64,000 nucleotides of DNA, from assembly GCF_016745275.1 (NCBI RefSeq), contig NZ_JADOEP010000003.1, positions 168,732 through 232,731 on the forward strand, in the 5' to 3' direction. A program made the position numbers and the translations under genes. How positions within the stretch are numbered: the stretch's first letter is position 1; the number at the start of each line of letters is the position of its first letter. This document shows, in pieces, positions 53,891-62,822 of the stretch. The notes under the pieces are model-generated. The model did no database searches. It was not told the origin of the DNA and saw only the letters and a program-made list of their open reading frames with translations. Source of the stretch: Enterococcus sp. BWB1-3. Its GTDB lineage: Bacteria; Bacillota; Bacilli; Lactobacillales; Enterococcaceae.

Positions 53891-55648
53891 TCATTTTTTT
53901 CTGTATTTTCGCCAAATATCGTATATCAGGAACAGGATAGAAAATAAAGCAATTCCATAGCCAAAAATACCCAAAATAGAAACAAATCGCCTAGTCATGG
54001 TTCCGTTAAATTCAACAAGCATAGATGAACCGATAATCAGCGATGATAAGATCAAGCCAATGACCAAACGATTCACCATTACCTCCACTTTGTTCAACAG
54101 CTCATCCTGCTTTTTCAGTTCAATGTTGACTTTTGCCTTCCCTTTTGACAGATCATCCAGAACATCCAGCGTTCTGCTGGGGATCTGAGGAACTGCTTTT
54201 GCAGAATACAATGCATCCAATATCGTTCGTTTAAATTCCGTTGACCAGTCAATTTTTTCAGTAAAATATTTTCTAGCAAAAGGTGCAGAAATCTCCACCA
54301 ATGATATTTCGGGTGCTAGCTCTCTAATCATCCCTTCAAAAGTAATGACTGACTTAATCAGCATTGTTACTTCCTGAGGAATCTGTAAATTATTCTCATG
54401 ACAGATGGCAACGATTTGGAAAAACAGGCTTTGCAAATTCAATTCTCCAATACCCACACCATAGTTTCGTTCAAGTAATGGCGTCAATTGCTCATAAAAA
54501 TGCTCCTCATCTAAAGGCCCAACCTTCTTGCATACTTGTAAAATTGCCTGACCAGTCACTCTGGTATTATTTCTGTACAGACTAACCATAATATCAGTCA
54601 GTTTATTGAGCATCTTATCCTTCAATTGTCCCATCATACCAAAATCCAGATAGATCAAACGATATGGCAGCTGCATATCTTCTCTTTGATAAAGAAAATC
54701 AATCGTTTTATACTTGAATTTCTTCTCAAAATAGTTGGCTTTATTTTTTTCAGCTCCAAACTCTTCATTAACTTTTTCATCTGCAGCTTGAACAAATATA
54801 TTTCCCGGATGCGGGTCTGCATGAAAAAAACCATCTTCAAAAACCTGTTTGATGTAGTTACGGACAAGAATATTCCCAAACTCCTCCCGCAATTTCTGAT
54901 TGGCGGGATCTGATTGCTGCTGATTGCCAAAAAAACTTCTAATACTGGCCCCTTCAATATATTCCATCACTAAGACTCTCGGAGTACAATATTCCTGATA
55001 AATTTTTGGTACTTGTATAATGGACCAGTTATTGTTGAGTTCATAAAAGTATTTTCCATTAGCTGCTTCCTGAATCCCGTCCAGCTCTTTTTCAAGCGAC
55101 TGCTTAATCTCCTGAAAAATATTTTTAAGATCAATTATTTTCGACTCAGGAATATATTTAATAAGAGGCAAAGCTTTTTCCAACAGGGATAAATCCATGC
55201 CAATTTCTTCCCGTATCCCTGCATGCTGAATCTTAACAGCAACTATCTGGCCTTCAGGTAAAACAGCTTTATGTGTCTGACCCATTGATGCAGATGCAAA
55301 AGGCACTTCTTCAAATGAGGAAAACAGCTCTTTAATAGGCTGCTGTGCTTCAGTCTCAATGATTTCTTTTATTATTGGATAATCATCTTTTTTCACGTTA
55401 TCCTGTAATTTTTTCAGCTCATCGATAAATGACGGAGGAAAAATATCAGTTCTGACAGATAACATCTGACCTATTTTAATAAAGGTTGAACCCAGCTCTT
55501 CAAAAGCTGTTCTGATTTTTTCCGGATGTGTCTGCTTCACTAAATTCTGGATGACATTATACTCGATAAATACCCCTGTTATTTGTCTGAATCTTGTACT
55601 TTTTTTATATTTCCGGTTCTTTTTCTGCGCTTCAGTATTCATTGCCAT
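53891..55648 (-). CDS. UbiB/ABC1 family atypical kinase
   Basis: A 585-residue member of the UbiB (ABC1/ADCK) family, membrane-associated atypical kinases or ATPases linked to quinone and lipid handling. Motifs: FIKIGQMLSVRTD (KxGQ), ASASMGQTHKA (the A-rich loop replacing the glycine loop), VAVKIQ (Lys), FHADPHPGNI, and YLDFGMMGQL (metal Asp). Two C-terminal membrane helices (about 520-575) anchor it. GAGGGG stands six bases before the ATG. In menaquinone-containing enterococci its role is not settled. Confidence 0.9.
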   Translation of the reverse strand: MAMNTEAQKKNRKYKKSTRFRQITGVFIEYNVIQNLVKQTHPEKIRTAFEELGSTFIKIGQMLSVRTDIFPPSFIDELKKLQDNVKKDDYPIIKEIIETEAQQPIKELFSSFEEVPFASASMGQTHKAVLPEGQIVAVKIQHAGIREEIGMDLSLLEKALPLIKYIPESKIIDLKNIFQEIKQSLEKELDGIQEAANGKYFYELNNNWSIIQVPKIYQEYCTPRVLVMEYIEGASIRSFFGNQQQSDPANQKLREEFGNILVRNYIKQVFEDGFFHADPHPGNIFVQAADEKVNEEFGAEKNKANYFEKKFKYKTIDFLYQREDMQLPYRLIYLDFGMMGQLKDKMLNKLTDIMVSLYRNNTRVTGQAILQVCKKVGPLDEEHFYEQLTPLLERNYGVGIGELNLQSLFFQIVAICHENNLQIPQEVTMLIKSVITFEGMIRELAPEISLVEISAPFARKYFTEKIDWSTEFKRTILDALYSAKAVPQIPSRTLDVLDDLSKGKAKVNIELKKQDELLNKVEVMVNRLVIGLILSSLIIGSSMLVEFNGTMTRRFVSILGIFGYGIALFSILFLIYDIWRKYRKK

Positions 55649-56385
55649 TTTTTCCCCTCCCTCTCTTTCATAGTACCTGTAAACCTTTTATGGGGCAAAC
55701 AATTCCTCACTTAAAAAAATACGACTGAAGCATTGTTAGAGCTGTTTTTATCGAACTGCCTACTCAATAAAAGAAACAGCCGCCGGAAAAAAATGAAGTA
55801 AGGGGGTTATCTAACTGATTAAGTGATCGTTAAAAATAGAAGTTAACATACTCTACACTAACAATGGTTCTTATCTAAATATCCATCACTATTCACAAGT
55901 ACCAGACAAAAATACTGCAGGCTATTTACATTTAAGTTAATTACACCTGAAGCACTCATATTGATTATAAGGAGCTCTTTAATACTGAATCTATAAGAGC
56001 CATTTATTTATAAAAAAATGAAAAACATCTGAAGTGCTGATAAGTCAGTCTTTCAGATGCTCTATCTTTTATACGTTTTTTGAGGTTTAAAAAGATGAAG
56101 CCCCCTATCTGCCGATCATGCTTCATCCTCAATTAAACTAGCACTACAATTTATGTCGGAAAAAAATTGGAGAAAGATTTTTCCCTTCCTCCAATATTCA
56201 TAATTGATACTGTCAGTCCGATTTTATACGAAAGCTTATCAATAGGTTTCATTATTCAGGATAAACGAATAGTATGAGTTCATAAATGTTTGACAAAGAG
56301 TCATTAAACTTACTTTACACTAAACAGGAATTTCCTGATAGTTTCAGGTTGTTTTTTGACAGACTTCCTCGTACTAGTTCCTTGT
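55649..56385. other. Non-coding region with three minus-strand terminators
   Basis: About 740 bases with no credible gene. The right half holds three successive minus-strand hairpin terminators (56021-56059, 56087-56127, 56158-56195), listed together. Upstream of them on the minus strand is a possible promoter, TTGTCA (56286-56291), 16 bases, TACTAT (56264-56269), suggesting a short RNA ending at the first terminator. Confidence 0.45.
56021..56195 (-). terminator. Three tandem terminator hairpins
   Basis: On the minus strand, in order: ATTGGAG/CTCCAAT followed by seven T (56158-56195); GATGAAGC/GCTTCATC followed by TTTTT (56087-56127); CATCTGAAA/TTCAGATG followed by TTTTT (56021-56059). They lie 190-365 bases past the stop of the coiled-coil gene. 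Three in a row is unusual for a single transcript end. Confidence 0.7.
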
Positions 56386-58521
56386 CTATCCTGTTGTTCT
56401 ATTTGATAAGTACAGCTCAAAGTACTCATTGAGCAGCTTAAAGCCTTCCATTTTCTGTTCCACTTCTTTTGGACAGTATATCCACTTGCCCATAACCTTT
56501 CGTTTAGAGGCAAGCTCTTCTACTTCATCAAGAAAAGTCGGAACACTGTTGACAAGCTGTTGACAGCTAAGTTCATTATTCAACAACATATCCTGCGGTT
56601 CATCTCCAGTTTCAATTGTTGACCAAAGATAAGGAAGCACCTCAATCTGTCGGATATTGCTGTAAAAATCTTCTTTCGAAACCATTCCCCGGGAACCTAT
56701 TCCGCCTTTAACTCTTTTAAAACTTGAATAAATCTCTCCTTCAAGCTTTTTCAGCCGTCGCAGAGAAGTTGTTGACATTCTTGACTGCTCGGTTACTGGC
56801 TGATTTATTGGCTCTGTTCTTTTTGGATGATCAGAAACTCGATCCAGCATTTCTTCTATTGCAAGAGTCACTGTAGGGGCTCCTTGTGGAGTTTGAGATT
56901 CTGCTGGAACTGGATTTGTTCTTTGCTGATAAGCTGTTGGCATAGGTCTGGATGCCTGTAAAAACGATTCCTTGGTTGGAAAGCTTCTGGTTGCACCATG
57001 GTCATTCTGCTGCTGTGGTTGATTGGTCAGTGCCTGTACAGGTTCATTTTCTCTGTGATAGCCGTCAGATGGATGCACACTATTGATCCGGTTACCCGAC
57101 ATCCCACCGGTCACTCTGACCTTCTGCTCCAATTCGGCAATTTTCTGATTTGCCTGAATCAATTGAACATCTACTTTACCAACTGTCTGACTAAGCTTTT
57201 TGATTTCCATCGCATTCATCTTCAGCTGTTCCTGATCTTTATTATGCTGTTCCGAAAGCTTTTTCACTGTCTCACTCTTTTTCAGCTTCATCACAGGTAC
57301 TTTTTTCTGACCCTTTTGTTTTACATCAGTCAATTCACTTTCTACAGACTGTAATTTTTCAGTCAACTGACTAATTACCTGATTCAATTTCATCGTTTCA
57401 GAAATAGTCTCCTGTATTTGACCATGCTCTTTTACTTGTTGAGCCAGCTCTTCCGGTGTCTGTTCGGCTTCTGAAACCTTCGTTTCAACAGTGCTCAGTT
57501 TATCATTGATTTCCTTAAGCTGATGTGAAATCATTGATACCTCTTTACTGGTAATAGCCATTTTTTCTTCGAGATTGTTCTGTTCCTCAAATCCTTGAGG
57601 TGGTAACGGCTGATTTTTCAGCAATTCTCTGTTTCGCCGAGACTCCTTCTCCAGCTTCATTGTCAGCTTCTCTATCTCCTGCTGAGAGAAATCTGTTTTA
57701 GCTGTCAGCTTTTGCACTTGTTCAAGTGCTTGCTCCACACGCTGATCCAAACCGTTTCTTTTTTCTTTGCCGTCAAAATAGATTTTAAATTTTGGCGGTT
57801 TTCTGTTCACTGAGGTGCTCTCAAGCCGTTCAACCACCTGTTGTTTAAATGCTTGAAATTCTTCAGTCATTTTATCTAATTTAGCTATTGTCTCATCAAT
57901 ACGCTGACTATTTTCATTTTCTTTTTCAAGCGTCTTTTTAGCAGCCGCTTCACTTTTTATTACCTTCATTACAGGAGGCGTTTTGCCGGACTTTAATACC
58001 TGCAATTCTGAATAAATATCTGTTAGACTTTCATTATACTGATTCATCATTTCAGTCAGAAGCAAGACCTCACTGTTTGTTTCCTGCCATTCTCTTACCA
58101 TTTCAGTCGTCGCAGCAACAGGGGGTTCCATAAAATTAGATGTATGCTCCAAGGCCAATGAAGGTACTGTCAGCGCACCCATCCAGTTTTTTAATTCAAC
58201 AATTTGGAATTTAGTCAGCGGCTGAGGCAAAGCAAGCAGTAAAGTAACATAAACCGCTTTAGGAACTGTTCGTACATACATGTTCTTCGTAACTATATCC
58301 TGAAAATCTTTATTAAATCTTTCCGGTAAATCCTTCAGCAGATTTTCCATCTGAGATAATTCCAGATAATCATCCTGTTCTTCAAACTTTCTCACCAAAT
58401 AAACAGAATACTGGCACAAGATATCTTCTGCGTAGATCTCTTCTCCCAGTCGTTCCTGCTCTATCTCTTTTCTCAAAAAGATTTTCTTGTTCCCCTGTGC
58501 ATACTTATTTAAATTCTCCAT
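56386..58521 (-). CDS. Large coiled-coil protein, function unknown
   Basis: I do not recognise this 711-residue protein. It has no signal or membrane segment. Residues about 1-140 are a helical domain, about 150-470 are long charged coiled coils broken by three short related elements (PPVMKVIKSE near 184, PPKFKIYFDG near 245, VPVMKLKKSE near 415), about 475-600 are a Gln/Pro-rich disordered linker, and about 600-711 a small folded C-terminal domain with two Cys. A weak AAAGGGG lies 13 bases before ATG. Architecture suggests a scaffold or cytoskeletal/chromosome protein; no homologue comes to mind. Confidence 0.75.
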   Translation of the reverse strand: MENLNKYAQGNKKIFLRKEIEQERLGEEIYAEDILCQYSVYLVRKFEEQDDYLELSQMENLLKDLPERFNKDFQDIVTKNMYVRTVPKAVYVTLLLALPQPLTKFQIVELKNWMGALTVPSLALEHTSNFMEPPVAATTEMVREWQETNSEVLLLTEMMNQYNESLTDIYSELQVLKSGKTPPVMKVIKSEAAAKKTLEKENENSQRIDETIAKLDKMTEEFQAFKQQVVERLESTSVNRKPPKFKIYFDGKEKRNGLDQRVEQALEQVQKLTAKTDFSQQEIEKLTMKLEKESRRNRELLKNQPLPPQGFEEQNNLEEKMAITSKEVSMISHQLKEINDKLSTVETKVSEAEQTPEELAQQVKEHGQIQETISETMKLNQVISQLTEKLQSVESELTDVKQKGQKKVPVMKLKKSETVKKLSEQHNKDQEQLKMNAMEIKKLSQTVGKVDVQLIQANQKIAELEQKVRVTGGMSGNRINSVHPSDGYHRENEPVQALTNQPQQQNDHGATRSFPTKESFLQASRPMPTAYQQRTNPVPAESQTPQGAPTVTLAIEEMLDRVSDHPKRTEPINQPVTEQSRMSTTSLRRLKKLEGEIYSSFKRVKGGIGSRGMVSKEDFYSNIRQIEVLPYLWSTIETGDEPQDMLLNNELSCQQLVNSVPTFLDEVEELASKRKVMGKWIYCPKEVEQKMEGFKLLNEYFELYLSNRTTG

Positions 58522-58957
58522 AATTGGTTAATGGCCCCTTTATTTCTATCCAACTAATATACCCGTGTCTGTCTTGGATATTCATATTGTTCTACCCATC
58601 TGAATTTTCACCTTATTACCCATCGTCTATTCTACACTAAAAAGAGCTAAAGCTGTTTTCATAAAATAAACAGACTTTTAAAAAATTTGAGAATTTTAAG
58701 ACTTTGTCTTCAGCTGTTTTTTTCGTATATAGGGTATGCCTATCTATTTTATAATATTTGCACCGGCAACTCAATAGGCGAAACAAGTACCGTTTAAGTA
58801 TAACCATCAGCCTTTTATATATTGCCGCAAAATGAATTAAAAATCTTTTGAATAAACTAGATAAATAAAATGAAATCAGTAAGCTTTTGCTATGAATTTT
58901 TCTTTGATATCAGATTTTTTGAAGCAAATTACTCAAATATTCAGCACATACCTGTCC
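58522..58957. other. Spacer between the coiled-coil gene and the channel gene
   Basis: About 435 A/T-rich bases. A minus-strand TGTAGAAT near 58627-58634 may be the promoter -10 of the coiled-coil gene. No gene is seen. Confidence 0.4.
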
Positions 58958-59545
58958 TTATTTGGGTTCTCTGTAGTACCTTTCAATTCTTTTTTCCGGA
59001 ACAAACCATATGATAAGAATTACACAATTGACGATCAAAACCAGATAAGGATGAATCACCCAGCCAATAATAAGCGCAAGAATATTTAAACCTAAAGAAA
59101 AATACAATTTATAATAGCGCTTCAATGCAATTTTTAACTGTGTATTCTGTTCATCGGCCCGAAATAATTCTCTCATTAAAAGAAAATAGGATGCATCCGC
59201 CAATAATACAACTATTCCATAAACCAACTGTGGAACCAGACTATCCAAATAGTTTCCCACCCATGCAGTCGCAAAAGGCATCAGTGTCAGAGTAAAGATA
59301 AAAAAATTATTTGCCCAAAGCACTCGTCCGCTGATTTTATGTACCATCTGAAACATATGGTGATGATTGTTCCAGTAAATGGCCAGCATGATAAAGCTGA
59401 TAATGTAAACAAGAATCTTATGAAAAATTCCCCATAAGGCCGACCAGGTATCTGACTGCGGCGGCAATAATTCCAGTACTAAGATAGTCATAATTATCGC
59501 AATAACTGCATCGGTAAAAGCTTCCAATCTCGTTTTTGACATCAC
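58958..59545 (-). CDS. TMEM175-like potassium channel family protein
   Basis: A 195-residue, six-helix membrane protein of the DUF1211/TMEM175 family. The signature RLEAFTDAVIAIIMTILVLE (about 5-24) corresponds to the RxxxFSD motif of helix 1, whose hydrophobic residues line the pore in bacterial homologues, which assemble as tetramers and pass potassium. NNHHHMF follows after helix 2. The start could be GTG 59545 or ATG 59542; GGAG lies 7 and 10 bases upstream respectively. Confidence 0.88.
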   Translation of the reverse strand: MMSKTRLEAFTDAVIAIIMTILVLELLPPQSDTWSALWGIFHKILVYIISFIMLAIYWNNHHHMFQMVHKISGRVLWANNFFIFTLTLMPFATAWVGNYLDSLVPQLVYGIVVLLADASYFLLMRELFRADEQNTQLKIALKRYYKLYFSLGLNILALIIGWVIHPYLVLIVNCVILIIWFVPEKRIERYYREPK

Positions 59546-59692
59546 GCATCATCTCCATTCAGTTTTATTTTACTGACTTTTTTTATTAAGGCAATGGATA
59601 AGTCTTTTATCAACTATAAGTGCTTACCACTTCAACTGTAAAAATAATCCTGATAGATAGTAGGAAGACAGCTCTGGTACCCTCCGCTGATT

Positions 59693-60214
59693 TTATCCTG
59701 TTGTCCAATAATGAAACAAGACATAATCAGCTGCAGTTTCCACTATATATTTATAATCAAAATAAGAATCAATATCTCCATAACGAATTATTTTTACTAT
59801 ATTTGATCGAATGGCTAAAGAAGCAATTTTTTCGGCAACGGGAAACCAGTTATAAAATACTTCTTCAGAAATATACTTATAAGCAACTGCTCCATTTTTA
59901 ATATTTAGATATTCGGGAAACCAGTTTTTTTTAAGAAGTTCCTTCCATTCTTGAGAATTAAATCCTTCCTTCCACATGGAATTATCCATCGACCACTCTT
60001 CACTCTCGTATAAACTATGGATAAACAGCAGCGGAAAAGCTTCTTCCAGTGAACTAATCTCCTTTTTAGAAACCATTGCATAATACGCCCCTTGTTCACC
60101 GCTTGCACTTACCTGATAACTTTCAATTATGTCCTGATAATACTCCGGTTCTATTTTTGAACCTTTCTCTGTCAGATAATCTAAATCCACAAGCATCTTT
60201 TCAAATTTATCCAT
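59693..60214 (-). CDS. Hypothetical soluble protein
   Basis: A 173-residue protein I do not recognise. It is acidic, rich in Tyr, Trp and Glu, with no signal or membrane segment. The order of predicted helices (N-terminal FEKMLVDLDYLTEKG, middle EEWSMDNSMWKEGFN, C-terminal FPVAEKIASLAIRSNIVKIIRYG strand-helix) resembles small SMI1/SUKH-like or immunity-type proteins only in general style. GAGGAG six bases before the ATG makes it a real gene. It stands alone. Confidence 0.7.
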   Translation of the reverse strand: MDKFEKMLVDLDYLTEKGSKIEPEYYQDIIESYQVSASGEQGAYYAMVSKKEISSLEEAFPLLFIHSLYESEEWSMDNSMWKEGFNSQEWKELLKKNWFPEYLNIKNGAVAYKYISEEVFYNWFPVAEKIASLAIRSNIVKIIRYGDIDSYFDYKYIVETAADYVLFHYWTTG

Positions 60215-60402
60215 CTTTAACTCCTCTAAGTGTAATAAATACTATTATATCAAAGGAACGAATAGTAACAGTCCACTTAAAACTAAGATACCCTATAAGG
60301 AACTGTATTCTTTTCAGCATTTAACTTGAGACAAACAAAAAATATCCCCCCAGAGTCGGACAATAAATCGGTCTTCAGGTGGATGCCTCCCATTTTTTCT
60401 CT

Positions 60403-60411
60403 TGCTATACT
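60403..60411 (+). promoter_or_regulatory. Extended -10 promoter of the 67-residue membrane protein gene
   Basis: TGCTATACT, with TATACT at 60406-60411, lies about 38 bases before the ATG. No clear -35. Confidence 0.5.
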
Positions 60412-60448
60412 TTTACTATAGAAAATAAACAGGAACGGAGAGAATAAA

Positions 60449-60652
60449 ATGAATAATAATAGATCTTTGGTAGCTAATGTATTGATGTTGATTGGGTTTT
60501 TCTTTGCAGCTGGTATTATTATCAGTATAATTTTAGGAATTGTAAGCAGTCTGCTATGGTTTGCAATTAAGATTGCGATTCCAGTAGCAATTGCTGTATG
60601 GTTGGTTCGCCTGATTTCACGTCCTTCCAAAAATGTCCGCAGATACTACTAA
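60449..60652 (+). CDS. Small membrane protein
   Basis: A 67-residue protein with two hydrophobic stretches (about 7-31 and 33-53) and a basic C-terminus SRPSKNVRRYY. Function unknown. The gene has its own extended -10 promoter, a GGAGAG site seven to nine bases before the ATG, and a strong terminator, so it is expressed as a monocistron. Such small proteins often belong to envelope-stress regulons, but nothing here proves it. Confidence 0.75.
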   Translation: MNNNRSLVANVLMLIGFFFAAGIIISIILGIVSSLLWFAIKIAIPVAIAVWLVRLISRPSKNVRRYY

Positions 60653-60680
60653 TATCAGCTAAGACGGCACACATGGACTT

Positions 60681-60725
60681 AACATACAAAGAAGGATGGC
60701 GGCGAGCCATCCTTCTTTGTATGTT
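60681..60725. terminator. Strong bidirectional terminator
   Basis: A perfect 19-base stem: AACATACAAAGAAGGATGG (60681-60699) pairs with 60707-60725 across a seven-base loop. It serves the plus-strand small membrane protein gene and the convergent HdeD-like gene. Confidence 0.85.
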
Positions 60726-61255
60726 CATTGACGAAATCCATAAACAATATAAGTAATCCCAAATATCATAAAATAGAAGCCGACTAAAAAGCTTAATGTT
60801 AGCGCTGAGGACAGCGGGTTGAACAACAATACAAAGCCCAAAGCAATTCCCAGAATATCTACAATCAAGCTAAACCAGTAATAACCGGCACTGAAGGATC
60901 TTGCTAAATCCAAGGTAAATAAATTTATAAACGAATCCAGAATAAACCAGATTGCAAAGACATATGGTAAAACTGAAACACCCACTCCAAGATTAAACAG
61001 CAGGTAAATTCCAACAATAATATCAACAATACCCAATATAACTGGAACATAAGACTTGTAGCCAACCAGCTCCTTTAACCGATTTCGTACAAATATTTCA
61101 AAAATCCCTTTGAAGATCGCAAATATTGTAAAAACTATAACAATAGCAAGCAGATTCCCTGCCGGATCCTGAAAGGATAGTAAAGCGGTCATCACAAACA
61201 GAATTCCCAAAAGCAGCGATCCCCAGTCTAAACCTGAACGATGTTCCTTATCCAT
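60725..61255 (-). CDS. HdeD/DUF308 family membrane protein
   Basis: A 176-residue protein with six membrane helices in three pairs, typical of the HdeD family (acid-stress protein HdeD in E. coli, mostly uncharacterised in Gram-positives). Internal repeat-like helices read LLLGILFVMTALLSF, VILGIVDIIVGIYLLF and LIVDILGIALGFVLLF. The last codons overlap the terminator stem. Confidence 0.85.
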   Translation of the reverse strand: MDKEHRSGLDWGSLLLGILFVMTALLSFQDPAGNLLAIVIVFTIFAIFKGIFEIFVRNRLKELVGYKSYVPVILGIVDIIVGIYLLFNLGVGVSVLPYVFAIWFILDSFINLFTLDLARSFSAGYYWFSLIVDILGIALGFVLLFNPLSSALTLSFLVGFYFMIFGITYIVYGFRQ

Positions 61256-61390
61256 TTTCTTTCGCCTGCTTTCCTACTTATATATTTAAAGGAAATTTTA
61301 TTATATTGGAGCAAATTTTAAATACTTATTAATTTAGGTAGTTTACATTTGAAATTCATTTCCTCGAAGATTTTTTTAAAATAGCCCCTT

Positions 61391-61813
61391 TTATCTGTTT
61401 TTAATCCATTCACTAAAGCCGACCTCTTTCAACTTATTCAAAAGTTTTTTATCTGAAAAATCTTTGATTTCCACCCATTTAGTTTCTAGTTCTGCACTTA
61501 CTCTATCAGTTTTTTCTAATTTTAATATATATCTAAAATCATAATGCATATGTTCTTTTTCATTCTTTTTTGAATTTTTTTCAATAGTATGAATGTCAAT
61601 ATCTATCGGAAAACTATTTTCTATGTGCCAATCAGCTAATGATGTTCTATACCCTGTTTCCTCAAAAACTTCTCTGATAGCGGATTCAAAATGCTGTTCA
61701 TCTTTATCTATATGTCCACCCAGAAATAGCCATAAATTCAAATACGGATGTTTAATCAATAGTATTTTTTGATCCTTAATAACTATACCACTAGCAGTAA
61801 TATGTCCATCCAT
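61391..61813 (-). CDS. Nudix hydrolase
   Basis: A 140-residue Nudix protein. The Nudix box is complete: GGHIDKDE, seven residues, then REVFEETGY, which binds metal for pyrophosphate cleavage. The preceding HPYLNLWLFLGG is typical for MutT-like enzymes. The substrate (an oxidised nucleotide, sugar nucleotide or similar) cannot be told. It stands at the edge of the mobile-element region. Confidence 0.9.
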   Translation of the reverse strand: MDGHITASGIVIKDQKILLIKHPYLNLWLFLGGHIDKDEQHFESAIREVFEETGYRTSLADWHIENSFPIDIDIHTIEKNSKKNEKEHMHYDFRYILKLEKTDRVSAELETKWVEIKDFSDKKLLNKLKEVGFSEWIKNR

Positions 61814-61879
61814 ATTTTTTCTATCATCCTTTTCACTTTAATTTCCTTTCCCTTCTCTGAATTAAAATAATTTCATTTG

Positions 61880-62026
61880 TCAAATTAAGCTAGACACTAT
61901 CTCATCATCCATATAACTCAAAAATACTTCCATGGGGGTTCGATAGTTCAGTGATTTCCTTGGAATATGGTTCCTTTTTGAGGCAACCGATTGGACAAAT
62001 GCCTCATCAACTTCATTGAAATCCAT
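61880..62026 (-). mobile_element. IS30-family transposase C-terminal fragment
   Basis: The minus-strand frame reads FNEVDEAFVQSVASKRNH, then IPRKSLNYRTPMEVFLSYMD and a stop at 61880. The PRKxLxYRTPxEVF element is the conserved C-terminus of IS30-family transposases. Only about 45 residues remain. Confidence 0.8.
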
Positions 62027-62180
62027 ACTAATTGCCCCGTTATTTCGCTATGCCCGTTTCATTGCTTCTTTCAGATTCTTCGGTTCTAAAATCTGAACCA
62101 TTAGCTTTTGTAATTTCTGTTCGTCGGATCAGAGATTTGCCTAAGTCTTTCCTTCAGATTCCACATCACCATGGACATCT
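62027..62180 (-). mobile_element. Group II intron reverse transcriptase (LtrA-like) fragment
   Basis: Directly before the IS30 fragment in the same reading direction is KLMVQILEPKNLKEAMKRA, a stop, then RNNGAISMD. This matches the N-terminus of intron-encoded maturases (…ILxxxNLxxALKRVxxNKGxxGxD). Further upstream VEVKDVHGDVESEGK can be read out of frame. The fragment is short and interrupted. Confidence 0.55.
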
Positions 62181-62564
62181 TTGACTTCAACTAGGTACTT
62201 TCCATTACTTGGACACGCTAAAGACTTTACCCCCTTAGAGTTTGATCATGCTGGGCAAACAAAAAGACATCTTCCAAGTAATGGAAAGTGTCTTGAAACA
62301 TTCTAATTGACCGGTACTCGATTTCTGAAGAAATCTCCGTCCCATATTGTATTCGTAAGCAAATAAATTTGCAACGACTCCAACAATTAACGTTTTGAGA
62401 AGCGCCGTATAGGCTATATAAGAATCTCCATCTATAAGAATCCCTTTAAATCAACATTCATAACTATCTAAATTGGATAGAGGAGTATAAAAATGGATGA
62501 TTATGGATAAAATTGTTACCAATTAACACTAAAAAAGATTGATAGAAAGAATGAATACTTCTAT
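62181..62564. other. Mobile-element debris without an intact gene
   Basis: About 380 bases. A minus-strand stretch near 62330-62430 reads ALLKTLIVGVVANLFAYEYN, a short hydrophobic peptide fragment without a clear start or ribosome binding site. Nothing else is recognisable. Confidence 0.35.
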
Positions 62565-62822
62565 TTGATGTTACTCGAAAAAGTAACATGGATAGGCTAC
62601 CTCAATCACGAAATAGTGGAAAGGGAGTGTGATCTATCTACACATACAGAAGAACACTCCCCTCTTTCATCTCCTGCGACAGAAAAAACTGTTCCTATCA
62701 CCCATTGGGCAAAAAACGATGCTTCCAATGAATCAGAACTATCTACACCTGAGGCGGAAAAATTAATGGATGAACTCGCCTCTTTACGCCATAAACGAAA
62801 CGAACATGTTGTCTATGAATAA
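62565..62822 (+). CDS. Probable 3' fragment of a conjugative-element gene
   Basis: An open frame running from about 62511 with TTG/ATG at 62565-62570. The 85 residues are polar (HTEEHSPLSSP, STPEAEKLMDELASLRHK) and show no domain I know. It ends overlapping the start of the next gene by 8 bases (ATGAATAA), as expected for the orf15-orf14 pair of Tn916-like elements. I take it as the tail of a truncated Orf15-like protein; this rests on position, not on sequence similarity I can show. Confidence 0.4.
   Translation: MMLLEKVTWIGYLNHEIVERECDLSTHTEEHSPLSSPATEKTVPITHWAKNDASNESELSTPEAEKLMDELASLRHKRNEHVVYE

Noticed and set aside
62330..62430. Hydrophobic minus-strand peptide resembling a type I toxin
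   Set aside because: No start codon with ribosome binding site and no antisense RNA promoter can be made out. Probably a fragment.
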